NCBI GenBank assembly: GCA_947455285.1
Contig: CANGOK010000019.1
Span: forward strand, 1 to 22,063
Origin: Beijerinckiaceae bacterium
GTDB taxonomy: Bacteria > Pseudomonadota > Alphaproteobacteria > Rhizobiales > Beijerinckiaceae
Direction of reading: 5' to 3'
DNA length: 22,063 nucleotides
Both the position numbers and the translations under genes were made by a program. Below, in pieces: positions 1-8,185 of the stretch. The notes beneath the pieces are model-generated. The model saw only the letters and a list, made by a program, of their open reading frames with translations, was not told the origin of the DNA and did no database searches. Every line of letters starts with the position of its first letter. Positions within the stretch are counted from its first letter, which is position 1.

Positions 1-957
1 AAACAACGTTTGAAGCATGCCTTGGCGCTGGCGGTTGTGCTGCTTGGCGCGCAACTCACGAAGGCGCAAGCACAAGAAGTCATCCGTGTCGGCAAAGCCG
101 GACGAGAAGCTTTCTCCTTCGTGCCGGTCGATATCGGCGATCAGATGGGCTTTTTCAAAAAGCGCAATCTGAAAGTCGAGATTTCCAACTTCGCCGGGGA
201 CGCGCGATTGCAGCAGGCCATGGCGGCCGACGCTCTAGATATGTCGCTTGGTTCAGGGCCGGGCATGGCCTTCATTGTCAAGGGCGCCCCCGTAAAAGCG
301 GTCGCGGCCTTCGCCGGGCCGCCGCTTCTTTTCGCTCTGGTCGTACCCAAGAACTCGCCCCTGAAAAGCGAGGTGGACCTAAACAACAAAACCATCGGCG
401 TTTCAGGCGTGGGTTCGGTGACCCAATGGCTCGTCAACCAGATCGCGCTTAAACAGAGCTGGGGCCTTGGCGCAATCAAGGTCGTGGGCATTGGCGAGAA
501 CAGCGCCCGAGTCGCCGCCGTAAAGGCCAATAGCATCGACGGCGGCGTGGTCGATATCGCTTCGGCGCTACTTTATGCGCAATCGGGCGAGGGAAGAATA
601 CTGAACCGCTTCGCCACGGTCGCCAGCGACTTTCATGTCCATGTGATGTTCGCCACCGACAAGGCCATTACGCAAAAACCGGAGGCCATCCGCGCCTTCA
701 TCGATGGGTGGTTCGAGACCATCGCCTTCATGCGCGCCAACAAGGCCAAGAGCGTGGAAATCGCGGCCGAGGTCATGGGCACCGACAAAACCCTCGCCGC
801 AGACATCTATGAAGAACTTATGCCCATGTTCGCAAACGATGGGCGCTTCAACCCTAGAGCGTTAGATGTATTGTCGAAGTCGTTTGTGGAGTTGAAAACC
901 TTGCCCATTGAGCCGGATATGAGCACGCTCTATACTGAGGCGCTACTGCCAAAATAA
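1..957 (+). CDS. NMT1/SsuA-type ABC substrate-binding protein (5' end cut by window)
   Basis: Periplasmic substrate-binding protein of the NMT1/SsuA/TauA class, which captures small organic ligands for an ABC importer. The visible start has a lysine-rich then hydrophobic stretch ending near AQAQ, a signal peptide, followed by the family opening IRVGKAG and EAFSFVPVDIG. The SGPGMAFIVKGAPV and GPPLLFALVV stretches also fit the fold. The frame stays open to base 1, so the true start is probably upstream; a TTG at base 10 is the only in-window alternative and has no visible ribosome site. About 315 residues are seen, close to full family length. It lies 21 bases before a close paralogue and heads a five-gene importer operon. 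The ligand is unknown; taurine, sulfonate, pyrimidine-precursor or aromatic acid ligands occur in this family. Confidence 0.88.
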   Translation, partial: KQRLKHALALAVVLLGAQLTKAQAQEVIRVGKAGREAFSFVPVDIGDQMGFFKKRNLKVEISNFAGDARLQQAMAADALDMSLGSGPGMAFIVKGAPVKAVAAFAGPPLLFALVVPKNSPLKSEVDLNNKTIGVSGVGSVTQWLVNQIALKQSWGLGAIKVVGIGENSARVAAVKANSIDGGVVDIASALLYAQSGEGRILNRFATVASDFHVHVMFATDKAITQKPEAIRAFIDGWFETIAFMRANKAKSVEIAAEVMGTDKTLAADIYEELMPMFANDGRFNPRALDVLSKSFVELKTLPIEPDMSTLYTEALLPK

Positions 958-978
958 ACACCACTCGGGGGGAACGCC

Positions 979-1932
979 ATGCTGAAAACGACAAGCAGGA
1001 TGCTGACTGCGATGGCGCTGATTGCAGGCGTCTTCGGATTTGCGCCTGCGCAGGCTGACGCCATTCGCGTCGGCAAGGCGGTGCCGGAAGCATTCTCCTT
1101 TGTTCCGCTCGACGTGGGCATTCGTCAGGGCTTCTTCAAAAAGCGCGGGCTCGATGTGGAATCCATCGCCTTCGCCGGCGATGCGAAGATGCAGCAGGCT
1201 GCGGCGGCAGGAAGCATCGAATTCCTCCTGGGTTCAGGCCCGGCGTTGGGCTACATCGCCAAGGGCGCGCCTGTGAAGGGCATCGCCGCCATGGCTGGCC
1301 CTCCCCTCCTCCTCGCAATCGCCGTCAGGCCGGATGGACCTAAAACCGTCGCCGACCTTAGAGATAAGAAGGTCAGCGTCTCAACGGCGGGCTCGCTCAC
1401 CTATTTCCTTGTCAGCGAAACCGCCCGTCGTCAGGGTTGGGGACCGAAGGGAATCGACATCAAGCCAATGGGCGCCATGCCCGGCCAGATCGCTGCGATG
1501 AAGCGCGGCGACATCGACGGCGCCATCATGGACATCGGAAACGCGCTGAACCTAGAGAAAATGGGCGAAGGCCGCATCCTCGTCCGCTTCCTCGACATCA
1601 AGGATTTCCATATCCATGTCATCTTCGGAACTGACAAGGTGATTGCGGAAAATCCGAAAGCCGCCAGCGCCTTCCTTGAGGGATGGTTTGAATCCATCCG
1701 CTTCATGCGCGCGAACAAGGCGCAGACCGTGAAGATAGCGGCGGAAGTGACGGAAAAGGACGAAGAGATCACCGGCCGGGTCTACGATGAACTGATGCCC
1801 ATGTTCTCCGATGACGGGCGCTTCGACGCGAAAGCGCTTGAGCTGTTGTCAAAGTCCCTCGTCGAGCTTGATATTCTCAAGACTGAGACGGACATGTCGA
1901 AGCTCTATACGGAAGCTTTCCTGCCGAAATAA
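979..1932 (+). CDS. NMT1/SsuA-type ABC substrate-binding protein, paralogue of the preceding gene
   Basis: A 317-residue periplasmic binding protein. A signal peptide runs to about residue 26 (ending AQADA), followed by IRVGKAVPEAFSFVPLDVG. By eye it matches the upstream protein at roughly half of all positions, including shared blocks GAPVK, AGPPLL, GEGRIL, FMRANKA, DELMPMF and DGRF, so the two arose by duplication. A strong ribosome site, GGGGGGAA, precedes the ATG. Having two binding proteins for one importer suggests two related ligands, or one ligand bound with different affinities. This is inference; the ligand cannot be read from sequence. Confidence 0.93.
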   Translation: MLKTTSRMLTAMALIAGVFGFAPAQADAIRVGKAVPEAFSFVPLDVGIRQGFFKKRGLDVESIAFAGDAKMQQAAAAGSIEFLLGSGPALGYIAKGAPVKGIAAMAGPPLLLAIAVRPDGPKTVADLRDKKVSVSTAGSLTYFLVSETARRQGWGPKGIDIKPMGAMPGQIAAMKRGDIDGAIMDIGNALNLEKMGEGRILVRFLDIKDFHIHVIFGTDKVIAENPKAASAFLEGWFESIRFMRANKAQTVKIAAEVTEKDEEITGRVYDELMPMFSDDGRFDAKALELLSKSLVELDILKTETDMSKLYTEAFLPK

Positions 1933-1960
1933 GCGACGACACTCTTTGACAGTCAGGCCG

Positions 1961-2782
1961 ATGCAAGATCAGAACGTTTCCGTTCATATCCAAAATGTCG
2001 CGCATAGCTTCGGCGTCGAGGGACATGCCAAGCATGTGCGCGCCCTGCTGGACACGACAATGGACATCCATCGCGGCGAATTGCTCGCCCTGATTGGACC
2101 ATCGGGTTGCGGCAAGAGCACGCTGCTGAACGTCATCGGCGGAATCTTGTCGCCAACGACCGGAACGGCGAGCGTCAACGGCAAGCCCGTGAATGGGCCG
2201 ATGCCCCATGACATCGCTTATGTGTTTCAGGAAAATGCTTTGTTTCCCTGGAACACGATCATCGAGAACATCCGCCTCGGCATGCTCTTTCAGGGCGTCC
2301 CGAAATCAGACCATGAGGGACGGGCGCGGGCGGCCCTTAAGGCCGTTGGCCTCAGCGAATTCGCCGACCACTACCCCGGCCAGCTCTCTGGCGGCATGAG
2401 GCAACGCGCTGCTCTGGCCCGCGCGCTCAGCCTCGATACGCCGGTGGTGCTCATGGACGAGCCTTTCGGCGCCCTTGATGAGCAAACCCGCATGGTGCTC
2501 GGCGAAGACCTCTCGGAACTCCTTTCGCGCACAGGCAAGACGATCATTTTCGTCACCCATAGCCTCGGCGAAGCAGTGTTCCTCGCCGACCGCATCGCCG
2601 TCTTCACTGCCCGTCCCGGCCGGATCAAGGAGGTGATCCATGTGGAGGAACCTCACCCCCGCAAGGCGAGCTTCATGACGTCAGACAAGTTCAACGGCCT
2701 TCGCAATCGCCTGTTCGACCTGCTGCATGATGAAATCCGCAAGACGGTGAACCTTGGCTCTGGTTCAACCGGAGGCTTTTGA
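1961..2782 (+). CDS. ABC transporter ATPase, SsuB/TauB type
   Basis: The 273-residue ATP-hydrolysing subunit of the importer. Walker A GPSGCGKS is at residues 46-53, the Q-loop glutamine at 90 (YVFQENALFPW), the signature LSGGM at 142-146, Walker B VVLMDEP at 162-168 and the switch histidine at 200 (FVTH). The FQENALFPW variant and the short C-terminus without a TOBE domain place it with nitrate/taurine/sulfonate importers rather than PotA/MalK types. The frame extends 50 codons upstream into the end of the previous gene, but homology begins just after the ATG at 1961, so I use that start. Its stop overlaps the next start by one base (TGATG), indicating translational coupling with the permease. 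Confidence 0.94.
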   Translation: MQDQNVSVHIQNVAHSFGVEGHAKHVRALLDTTMDIHRGELLALIGPSGCGKSTLLNVIGGILSPTTGTASVNGKPVNGPMPHDIAYVFQENALFPWNTIIENIRLGMLFQGVPKSDHEGRARAALKAVGLSEFADHYPGQLSGGMRQRAALARALSLDTPVVLMDEPFGALDEQTRMVLGEDLSELLSRTGKTIIFVTHSLGEAVFLADRIAVFTARPGRIKEVIHVEEPHPRKASFMTSDKFNGLRNRLFDLLHDEIRKTVNLGSGSTGGF

Positions 2783-3570
2783 TGAGCGGCCCGGTCAAGT
2801 CAGCCCCCATCGCCGATGAGCATGAACGCCGTGTCACCCGGCTCGTGCAGATCGGCTTCGTCGCGGCGCTTGGCGCGCTATGGTATCTCGCCACGAATGT
2901 CTGGGGCATGAGCCCCATTCTGCTGCCAAAGCCGCAGGGCGCTTTCAACGAACTTCTGGACATCCTGCGCTCCGGCGAATTCTGGCCTGATCTCTTCCTC
3001 ACGCTCGCGGAGCTTGCGGGCGCTTTCGCCATATCAATGACCCTTGGCCTCGGCATAGGCTTTCTGGTCAGCCTATCCCCCGTCTATGTGCGGATCTTTG
3101 AGCCGCTGCTGGCAGGCGTCTACGCCGTCCCCATCATTCTCTTCCTGCCGCTTTACGTGCTCTTTTTCGGCCTCGGCGCATCCTCCAAGATCGCGCTGGG
3201 CGCGACCATCAGCTTCTATCCGATTGTCCTGAATACGATCGCGGGCTTCACCAGCATCGACAAGCTTTATGTGACATCGGCGAAATCCATGGGCGCTTCG
3301 CCAACAGTGCTGCTGCGCTATGTCTTGATCCCCGGCGCGTTGCCAATCATCCTTTCTGGGCTGCGCATGGGTTTTACGGTGGCCCTTCTGTCAATCATCG
3401 GCAGCGAAACCATCGCCTCGCTCGCCGGCCTCGGCCATCGCATCGTCAATCTGGCGGAGTCTCTCGAGATCGCGCGAATGTTCGCCTATATCGTCTTCGT
3501 GATAGCCATAGCCGCCACGCTCAATGGAATCGTGTCGCGGCTTGAAGCCAGCCGGGGCATGGACAAATGA
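2782..3570 (+). CDS. ABC transporter permease, SsuC/TauC type (first of two)
   Basis: An integral inner-membrane subunit of 262 residues with about six hydrophobic segments. The cytoplasmic EAA-like loop reads SAKSMGASPTVLLRYVLIPG followed by ALP; it docks on the ATPase. The family opening is a short polar N-terminus, a membrane helix, then LPKPQGAFNELLDIL. The ATG at 2782 sits behind a GGAGG ribosome site at 2771-2775; a TTG codon directly before it (2779) is too close to that site to be the start. It overlaps the ATPase gene by one base and the next permease gene by four, so all are one operon. Confidence 0.93.
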   Translation: MSGPVKSAPIADEHERRVTRLVQIGFVAALGALWYLATNVWGMSPILLPKPQGAFNELLDILRSGEFWPDLFLTLAELAGAFAISMTLGLGIGFLVSLSPVYVRIFEPLLAGVYAVPIILFLPLYVLFFGLGASSKIALGATISFYPIVLNTIAGFTSIDKLYVTSAKSMGASPTVLLRYVLIPGALPIILSGLRMGFTVALLSIIGSETIASLAGLGHRIVNLAESLEIARMFAYIVFVIAIAATLNGIVSRLEASRGMDK

Positions 3571-4349
3571 AGTCCGGCTCACGCGTCTTCGGCTTCATGT
3601 CGACCTATCCGCGCTTGTCGCAACTCATAACCGTCATGATGTTTCTCGGCGCTTGGGAAATTGTCGCGCGTTTTTTCGTCGACAAGATGTTTCTGTCGCC
3701 GCCGAGCCGTGTCTATAGCGAAATTGATCGGGTCCTGAACACCAAGGGCCTGCTACAGGCGCTTTCCCTCACCCTCTATGAACTAACGGTCGCCTTCGCC
3801 ATAGCGGTCGCCATAGGCATGGCGATTGGCCTGTCGGTTGGGCTCAACGCCTTTGCGCGCCGTTGTTTCATGCCGATCATCCTGCTGCTTTACGGCATTC
3901 CACAGATCGTGATCCTGCCCCTTTTCATTCTGGGGCTCGGCATTGGCCCGCCCTCGAAAATCGCCTTCGGCGTCACCCACGGCATTTTCCCGATCATTCT
4001 CGCCATCGTCGCAGGCGTGCAGAACCTTAAGCCCGTTCTGCTCACAAGCGCGCGCTCAATGGGCGCCAAGCGCTGGCATATCATGCGCTACGTCGTCTTG
4101 CCGCACATGATGCCGAGTTTCTTCTCTGGATTACGCCTTGGCATGACCGGCGTGCTGCTCGGCGTATTGCTGGCGGAGCTCTATGTCTCAACCGCTGGCA
4201 TCGGTTACTTCACCGGCCTCTTCACCCAAAACTTCGATCCGACGCGCCTGCTCGGGCTCATCTCGCTCCTCGCTGCCATGGCGATCGTACTCAATGAATT
4301 CATGCGCACAGTAGAGCGACGTTTATCGCGCTGGCGCGGGAACGATTGA
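3567..4349 (+). CDS. ABC transporter permease, SsuC/TauC type (second of two)
   Basis: A 260-residue membrane subunit with the same architecture as the preceding permease but clearly diverged. After a first membrane helix comes LSPPSRVYSEIDRVL, and the EAA-like loop is SARSMGAKRWHIMRYVVLP. The ATG overlaps the previous stop (ATGA). SsuC-type importers usually work with a single permease gene as a homodimer. Two adjacent, different permeases with one ATPase suggest a heterodimeric channel. This is the last gene of the left importer operon; it ends 25 bases from the convergent VOC gene, with no clear terminator stem. Confidence 0.92.
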   Translation: MKSGSRVFGFMSTYPRLSQLITVMMFLGAWEIVARFFVDKMFLSPPSRVYSEIDRVLNTKGLLQALSLTLYELTVAFAIAVAIGMAIGLSVGLNAFARRCFMPIILLLYGIPQIVILPLFILGLGIGPPSKIAFGVTHGIFPIILAIVAGVQNLKPVLLTSARSMGAKRWHIMRYVVLPHMMPSFFSGLRLGMTGVLLGVLLAELYVSTAGIGYFTGLFTQNFDPTRLLGLISLLAAMAIVLNEFMRTVERRLSRWRGND

Positions 4350-4374
4350 CCGACCCGCGCCGCAGTTGATTTGA

Positions 4375-5190
4375 TCAGCTTCTGGCGCTGACGCTGATGA
4401 GCGTAAAATCCGGGTCAGAAATGAAGTGCTGCGCGTAAGGCGCCTGCTTATATGCAAGCTCCAGGCGCGCCGCGCCTTCCTTGCCGCGACCAAGCGGAAT
4501 GGGGTTCATGATCGGATTGGCGCCGATGGCGTCTTCGAGATCCTGCTTGAATTTGTCGAGATTTTCGACGCTGAAGCCAACATGGTCCATGCCAGTCGGC
4601 AGGATGCTCTGGCCCGCGAAATTGCGGATGCGCCAGGGCATAATCACAAGGGTAACTTTCCCATCAGTCAGATAATGATTGGGGTCCCCTGCGGGCGCAT
4701 TGCGCTCCTCAAGCTCAAACACATCGCAGTAGAACCGCGCCATTTCATCCGGGCGCATTGTGCGCATCGCCACATGGCTGATGAAGCGTTCGTTCTGCTC
4801 GCCAGTATTCTCGACATAGACGCCCGCGCGGTTCTCCATCTTGCGCTGGGAAAGATCGAACACATTGCCGTCCGGATCATTGGCGGTGATGCCCGCAAAA
4901 GGACGCGTCGAGGGGCGCTCGATGTAATCAGCGCCGGGATACTTGCTCTTCATCCGATCGAGCACAGTCGCCACATCTTCAACCTCGATGCCGAAATGAT
5001 CGAGCGCGGCGGGACGTCCAGCCTTGCGGGGATTGATGTTGAGGCCAACATAACCATCGCCAACTGTAATCGCGCGCACCGTACGTTCGAAGGTTTTGGA
5101 GGTGCGCATACCGAACAAAGACTGGTAGAAATTGGCTAGCAGGGCATATTGTTGGCTGACAATCGCCACATGATTGATTTTGGCGAACAT
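4375..5190 (-). CDS. VOC-superfamily protein (glyoxalase/extradiol dioxygenase-like), two-domain
   Basis: A 271-residue cytoplasmic protein built of two VOC modules. The N-terminal half has INHVAIV (His7), LDHFGIEV (His65) and NDPDGNVFDL (Asp112), spaced as a candidate metal site. The C-terminal half repeats the pattern with ISHVAM (His139) and MDHVGFSVE (His203), but no clear acidic third ligand. The superfamily includes type I extradiol dioxygenases, glyoxalases and epimerases; which applies here is not decidable. I use the ATG at 5190: it follows AAAGGA and matches the start of its paralogue at 8136 (MAFAKINHV). Another ATG lies six codons upstream at 5208, overlapping the previous stop. 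It is the last gene of the minus-strand operon. Confidence 0.88.
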   Translation of the reverse strand: MFAKINHVAIVSQQYALLANFYQSLFGMRTSKTFERTVRAITVGDGYVGLNINPRKAGRPAALDHFGIEVEDVATVLDRMKSKYPGADYIERPSTRPFAGITANDPDGNVFDLSQRKMENRAGVYVENTGEQNERFISHVAMRTMRPDEMARFYCDVFELEERNAPAGDPNHYLTDGKVTLVIMPWRIRNFAGQSILPTGMDHVGFSVENLDKFKQDLEDAIGANPIMNPIPLGRGKEGAARLELAYKQAPYAQHFISDPDFTLISVSARS

Positions 5191-5204
5191 TCCATTCGTT
5201 CCTT

Positions 5205-6248
5205 TCATTCTGCTGTTGGTGTGCCTGTTAGATTCATTGCTTCATTCGCCGCCTTCACGATTTCGGGGGGCGTGGAGAAAGCATCCGCGAGAATGGCCTG
5301 AAGCTTTTCACCCTGAACTTCGCCAATTTCAATACTGAGCCGCTCAGCCTCTGCGATGAAGGCCGGATCGCTCATGGCTGCATGAAACGCCTTGCGAAGA
5401 GCGGCTACGCGTTCGGACGGCACGCCAGCGGGCGCTAGAACCGGTCGGTCCATCTGCAGGGGATAAAGGATCAATTTAAGGATCCGCCGCGTACGATCAT
5501 CGCTCGCGAATTCCGAAATCGCGGGCGCATCTGGGAAAAGCGGATTTCGCTCCAATGACACCGAAATCGGCACGACGACTTTCTTCTTGGGAAACCAATC
5601 GGGACGCGTCGATTTGATCGACGAAACAAGCCCGCCGCAGCGGCCATGCACTTCCCCACGCTCCATGGCGAGATAAACGTCGTTGCCGCCGGTATAGCCC
5701 GAGATGATCTTGATATTCGTGCCAAAGAGCTTGTTGATCATAGCGGGCATGGTCTCCATCTGGGATCCCGCGCCTGTTCCGCCAACGATATAGGTCTTGT
5801 CGTAAAAGTCTTTCCATTGGGTGACGCCCGAGGCCGTCCAGGAAACGCAAATTGCTTCGGATGAATTAATGCTGCCGATCCAATTCATCGCGCGCGGATC
5901 GAACGTTGCGCCCTTGATGCCGTAGAGCGGGGCGAAAGGCACGCTGGAATGAACCAGACCCAGGGTGGACCCATCGCGCGGCGCAACGCTTGCGAAATAT
6001 TGCATGGCCCTGATGCCGCCTGCGCCAGGCATATTCTGAACGACAATGTTTGGATTGCCGGGAATGTGTTTGGCGAAATAGGGGGCGAAAGCGTGACCAT
6101 AGCTTGCATAGCCGCCCCCAGCGCCAGTGCTCAACACAAGCGCCACTTGCTTGCCACGATAAAAGTCAGCCACCGGATCGCCAAGAGCTGGAGAGGCGGA
6201 CGCCAAGGCGGCGCTAAGTAAGCAGCAACATAAGGCTGACACGCGCAT
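5205..6248 (-). CDS. Bug/TctC-family periplasmic binding protein
   Basis: A 347-residue solute-binding protein of the tripartite tricarboxylate transporter (Bug) superfamily, in the subtype that opens DFYRGKQ, then TGAGGGYASYGHAFAPY, KHIPGNP and VVQNMPGAGG (about residues 28-78). An N-terminal signal peptide ends near ALGDP. The ATG at 6248 lies behind GGGGAGG; a TTG three codons upstream (6257) sits too close to that site. No TctA or TctB membrane partner is in the window, so it is an orphan binding protein, as is common for this family. It is a paralogue of the next upstream gene in its operon. Family ligands are usually carboxylic or aromatic acids; none can be assigned here. Confidence 0.91.
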   Translation of the reverse strand: MRVSALCCCLLSAALASASPALGDPVADFYRGKQVALVLSTGAGGGYASYGHAFAPYFAKHIPGNPNIVVQNMPGAGGIRAMQYFASVAPRDGSTLGLVHSSVPFAPLYGIKGATFDPRAMNWIGSINSSEAICVSWTASGVTQWKDFYDKTYIVGGTGAGSQMETMPAMINKLFGTNIKIISGYTGGNDVYLAMERGEVHGRCGGLVSSIKSTRPDWFPKKKVVVPISVSLERNPLFPDAPAISEFASDDRTRRILKLILYPLQMDRPVLAPAGVPSERVAALRKAFHAAMSDPAFIAEAERLSIEIGEVQGEKLQAILADAFSTPPEIVKAANEAMNLTGTPTAE

Positions 6249-6268
6249 TAATCTCAATCCTCCCCTAT

Positions 6269-6281
6269 CGGCCTTTGGCCG
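6269..6281 (-). repeat. Small hairpin directly after a binding-protein stop codon
   Basis: Read on the minus strand, the stop TAA is followed at once by CGGCC AAA GGCCG, a 5-bp all-GC stem with a 3-base loop. The ribosome site of the next gene comes right after it. There is no T-run, so it is not a standard terminator. It could stabilise the upstream mRNA or modulate translation of the next gene. A 5-bp stem is short enough to be chance. Confidence 0.35.
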
Positions 6282-7331
6282 TTATTTCGTTTGACCGCCC
6301 ATGCTCATGGCGTCGCGGGCAGCCTGTAATATGTCTGGCGGCAGACCATATGCGTTGGTCACGATTTCTTCGAGGCGCTTGCCGCTGACCTCTTCAATCT
6401 CAAGGCCCAGGCGTTGCGCCTCCGATAGAAAGGCGGGGTCCGTGATCCCCGCATGAAAGGCGGTGCGCAACAATTCTAGCCTCTCTGCTGGAATGCCCGG
6501 CGGGGCCAGCATAGGCCGGTCCATATCCTGATAGGCGAGCAACACTTCCAGAATGTCGTGCGTGCGCTTGTCCGGAGCCAGTTCAATCAAGGCGGGCACA
6601 TTGGGGAAATGCGACGACCGGCGTAAAGCGATCTGGATGGGGACCGCGACCTTCTTCGAGGCGAACCAATCGGGCCGCGTCGAATTGATCGAGCTGATGC
6701 TCACGCTGCATCGCCCCTGTATCTCACCGCGCTCGATGGCGAGGTTGACCTCGCTGCCGCCCGTATAACCCGACACGATCTTGATCTTGGTGCCGAACAA
6801 GCGATTGATCGCGTCAGGCAGCGTCTCCATTTGAGACCCGCCGCCGGTGCCGCCGACGATGAAGGGCTTCTCCATCATATCCTGCCAGGTGGCGACGCCC
6901 GAGGCATGCCAGGCCACACATAATTCGCCCGCAGTGTTCAGGCTGCCGATCCAGCCAAACTTGCGCGGATCAAACGCGGAGCCTGGCAGTCCGAACAGGG
7001 GCGCAAAGGGCACGCTTGAATGAACAAGTCCAATGACAGTGCCGTCCTTCGGCGCGTTGGCCGAAAGATACTGCATGGCCCGCATTCCGCCCGCGCCCGG
7101 CATGTTCTGCACGACAACCTTGGGATTGCCGGGCAGATATTTGGTGAGGAAAGGTGCGAAAGCCTGAGCATAGGTGGAATAGCCACCGCCAGTCCCCGCG
7201 CTCAAGATCCATGTCAGTTGCTTGCCGGTGTAAAATTCACCCTCAGCGGCGCACGCGACCCCGCCAAGCATCAGCGCCGCGCCCGCAGCAAGGCCCAGCA
7301 GCGCCTTCTTAGAGGGCGCGGCGCAGCTCAC
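6282..7331 (-). CDS. Bug/TctC-family periplasmic binding protein, paralogue
   Basis: A 349-residue exported binding protein. The hydrophobic signal segment spans about residues 10-28 (ending ACAAE), followed by EFYTGKQ, GTGGGYSTYAQAFAPF, KYLPGNP and VVVQNMPGAGG. It shares long blocks with the downstream protein, for example the VHSSVPFAPL, GGTGGGSQMET and GYTGG regions, showing recent or well-conserved duplication. The start is GTG at 7331, one base after the stop of the upstream VOC gene, so translation is probably coupled. No ATG fits without losing the signal peptide. A GC-rich hairpin follows its stop directly (6269-6281). Confidence 0.89.
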   Translation of the reverse strand: MSCAAPSKKALLGLAAGAALMLGGVACAAEGEFYTGKQLTWILSAGTGGGYSTYAQAFAPFLTKYLPGNPKVVVQNMPGAGGMRAMQYLSANAPKDGTVIGLVHSSVPFAPLFGLPGSAFDPRKFGWIGSLNTAGELCVAWHASGVATWQDMMEKPFIVGGTGGGSQMETLPDAINRLFGTKIKIVSGYTGGSEVNLAIERGEIQGRCSVSISSINSTRPDWFASKKVAVPIQIALRRSSHFPNVPALIELAPDKRTHDILEVLLAYQDMDRPMLAPPGIPAERLELLRTAFHAGITDPAFLSEAQRLGLEIEEVSGKRLEEIVTNAYGLPPDILQAARDAMSMGGQTK

Positions 7332-7332
7332 T

Positions 7333-8136
7333 TCAGGCCGCCACGTCGATCAGGATGCCATCGCAATCGGCCATCATATATTGGCCGAGCGGGCATGAAC
7401 GCTGCATCAGGGCAAGCAGAGCCTCACCTTCAGGCCCGGAGAAAGAGGCAGGCGCGATGCGTGGATTGTTCGCCGCCATTGACGCAATATCGGCCTTGAA
7501 GGTTTCGAGGTCCTCGACCTTGAAGCCGATATGATCCATACCCATGGTGATGATGCCGGTGCCGTCATAATCGCTGATGTCCCAGGGCATGACTACGAGG
7601 GTCATGTGACCGTCGGTCAGATAGTAATTGGGATCGCCTTCCGCCTTGTTGCGCAGGGTCAGTTCAAACACCGTAGCGTAGAACTCGGCCATGGCTTCGG
7701 GGTTCATCGTCCGTAGCGCTACGTGATTGATATGACGCGGATTGGCGTTGCCATCGTTCTCAACATAGACCGAAGTACGGTTTTTCATGTCCCTCTGGGA
7801 AATGTCGAACATATTGCCATCGGGATCATGCGTTGAAATGCCGGCGAAGGGGCGCGTCGAGGGGCGTTGCAGCCACTTCACGCTCGGATACTTTTTCATT
7901 CGATCGAAAGCGGCGGCGCAATCCTCGACCTGAATGCCGAAATGATCGAGACCAGCGGAGCGGCCGGCGCGTCTCGGATTGATATTCAGGCCCACATAGC
8001 CATCACCCACAGTGACCGCGCGACCGTTGCGCGTCTTGGCGCTGGTCGTCATGCCGAAGGCGGCCTTGTAGAATTCCGCGAGCTGACCGTAATTGTCGCT
8101 GACGATGGCGACGTGGTTGATCTTAGCGAACGCCAT
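7333..8136 (-). CDS. VOC-superfamily protein (glyoxalase/extradiol dioxygenase-like), paralogue
   Basis: A 267-residue two-module VOC protein. It has INHVAIV (His8), LDHFGIQV (His65) and HDPDGNMFDI (Asp111) in the first module, and INHVAL (His138) and MDHIGFKVE (His202) in the second. The conserved blocks VGDGYVGLNINPR and RPSTRPFAGI are almost identical to the VOC protein at 4375-5190. The start is secure: ATG at 8136 behind AGGAGGAGA. It is followed by the Bug gene with a 1-base gap. Candidate roles are ring-cleaving dioxygenase or isomerase/epimerase in the same pathway as the neighbouring amidohydrolases; this is inference. Confidence 0.89.
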   Translation of the reverse strand: MAFAKINHVAIVSDNYGQLAEFYKAAFGMTTSAKTRNGRAVTVGDGYVGLNINPRRAGRSAGLDHFGIQVEDCAAAFDRMKKYPSVKWLQRPSTRPFAGISTHDPDGNMFDISQRDMKNRTSVYVENDGNANPRHINHVALRTMNPEAMAEFYATVFELTLRNKAEGDPNYYLTDGHMTLVVMPWDISDYDGTGIITMGMDHIGFKVEDLETFKADIASMAANNPRIAPASFSGPEGEALLALMQRSCPLGQYMMADCDGILIDVAA

Positions 8137-8171
8137 TGGCGTCTCCTCCTGTCAGTTTGTTTTATGAAAGC

Positions 8172-8185
8172 ACGCGCCGGCGCGT
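8172..8185 (-). repeat. 14-bp perfect palindrome between two operon genes
   Basis: ACGCGCCGGCGCGT is its own reverse complement. It starts at the last base of the FbpA-type gene's stop codon and lies in the 48-base gap before the VOC gene. In RNA it can form a 5-bp stem with a CCGG loop. Only three T residues follow at once, so it is a poor terminator. Hairpins after binding-protein genes are known to protect the upstream mRNA and raise binding protein over later genes; that role here is inference. Confidence 0.45.

Noticed and set aside
4350..4374. A bidirectional terminator between the convergent permease and VOC genes
   Set aside because: The 25-base gap has no GC stem followed by a T-run; a 6-bp ATCAGC/GCTGAT pairing nearby lies inside the VOC gene and has a long loop.
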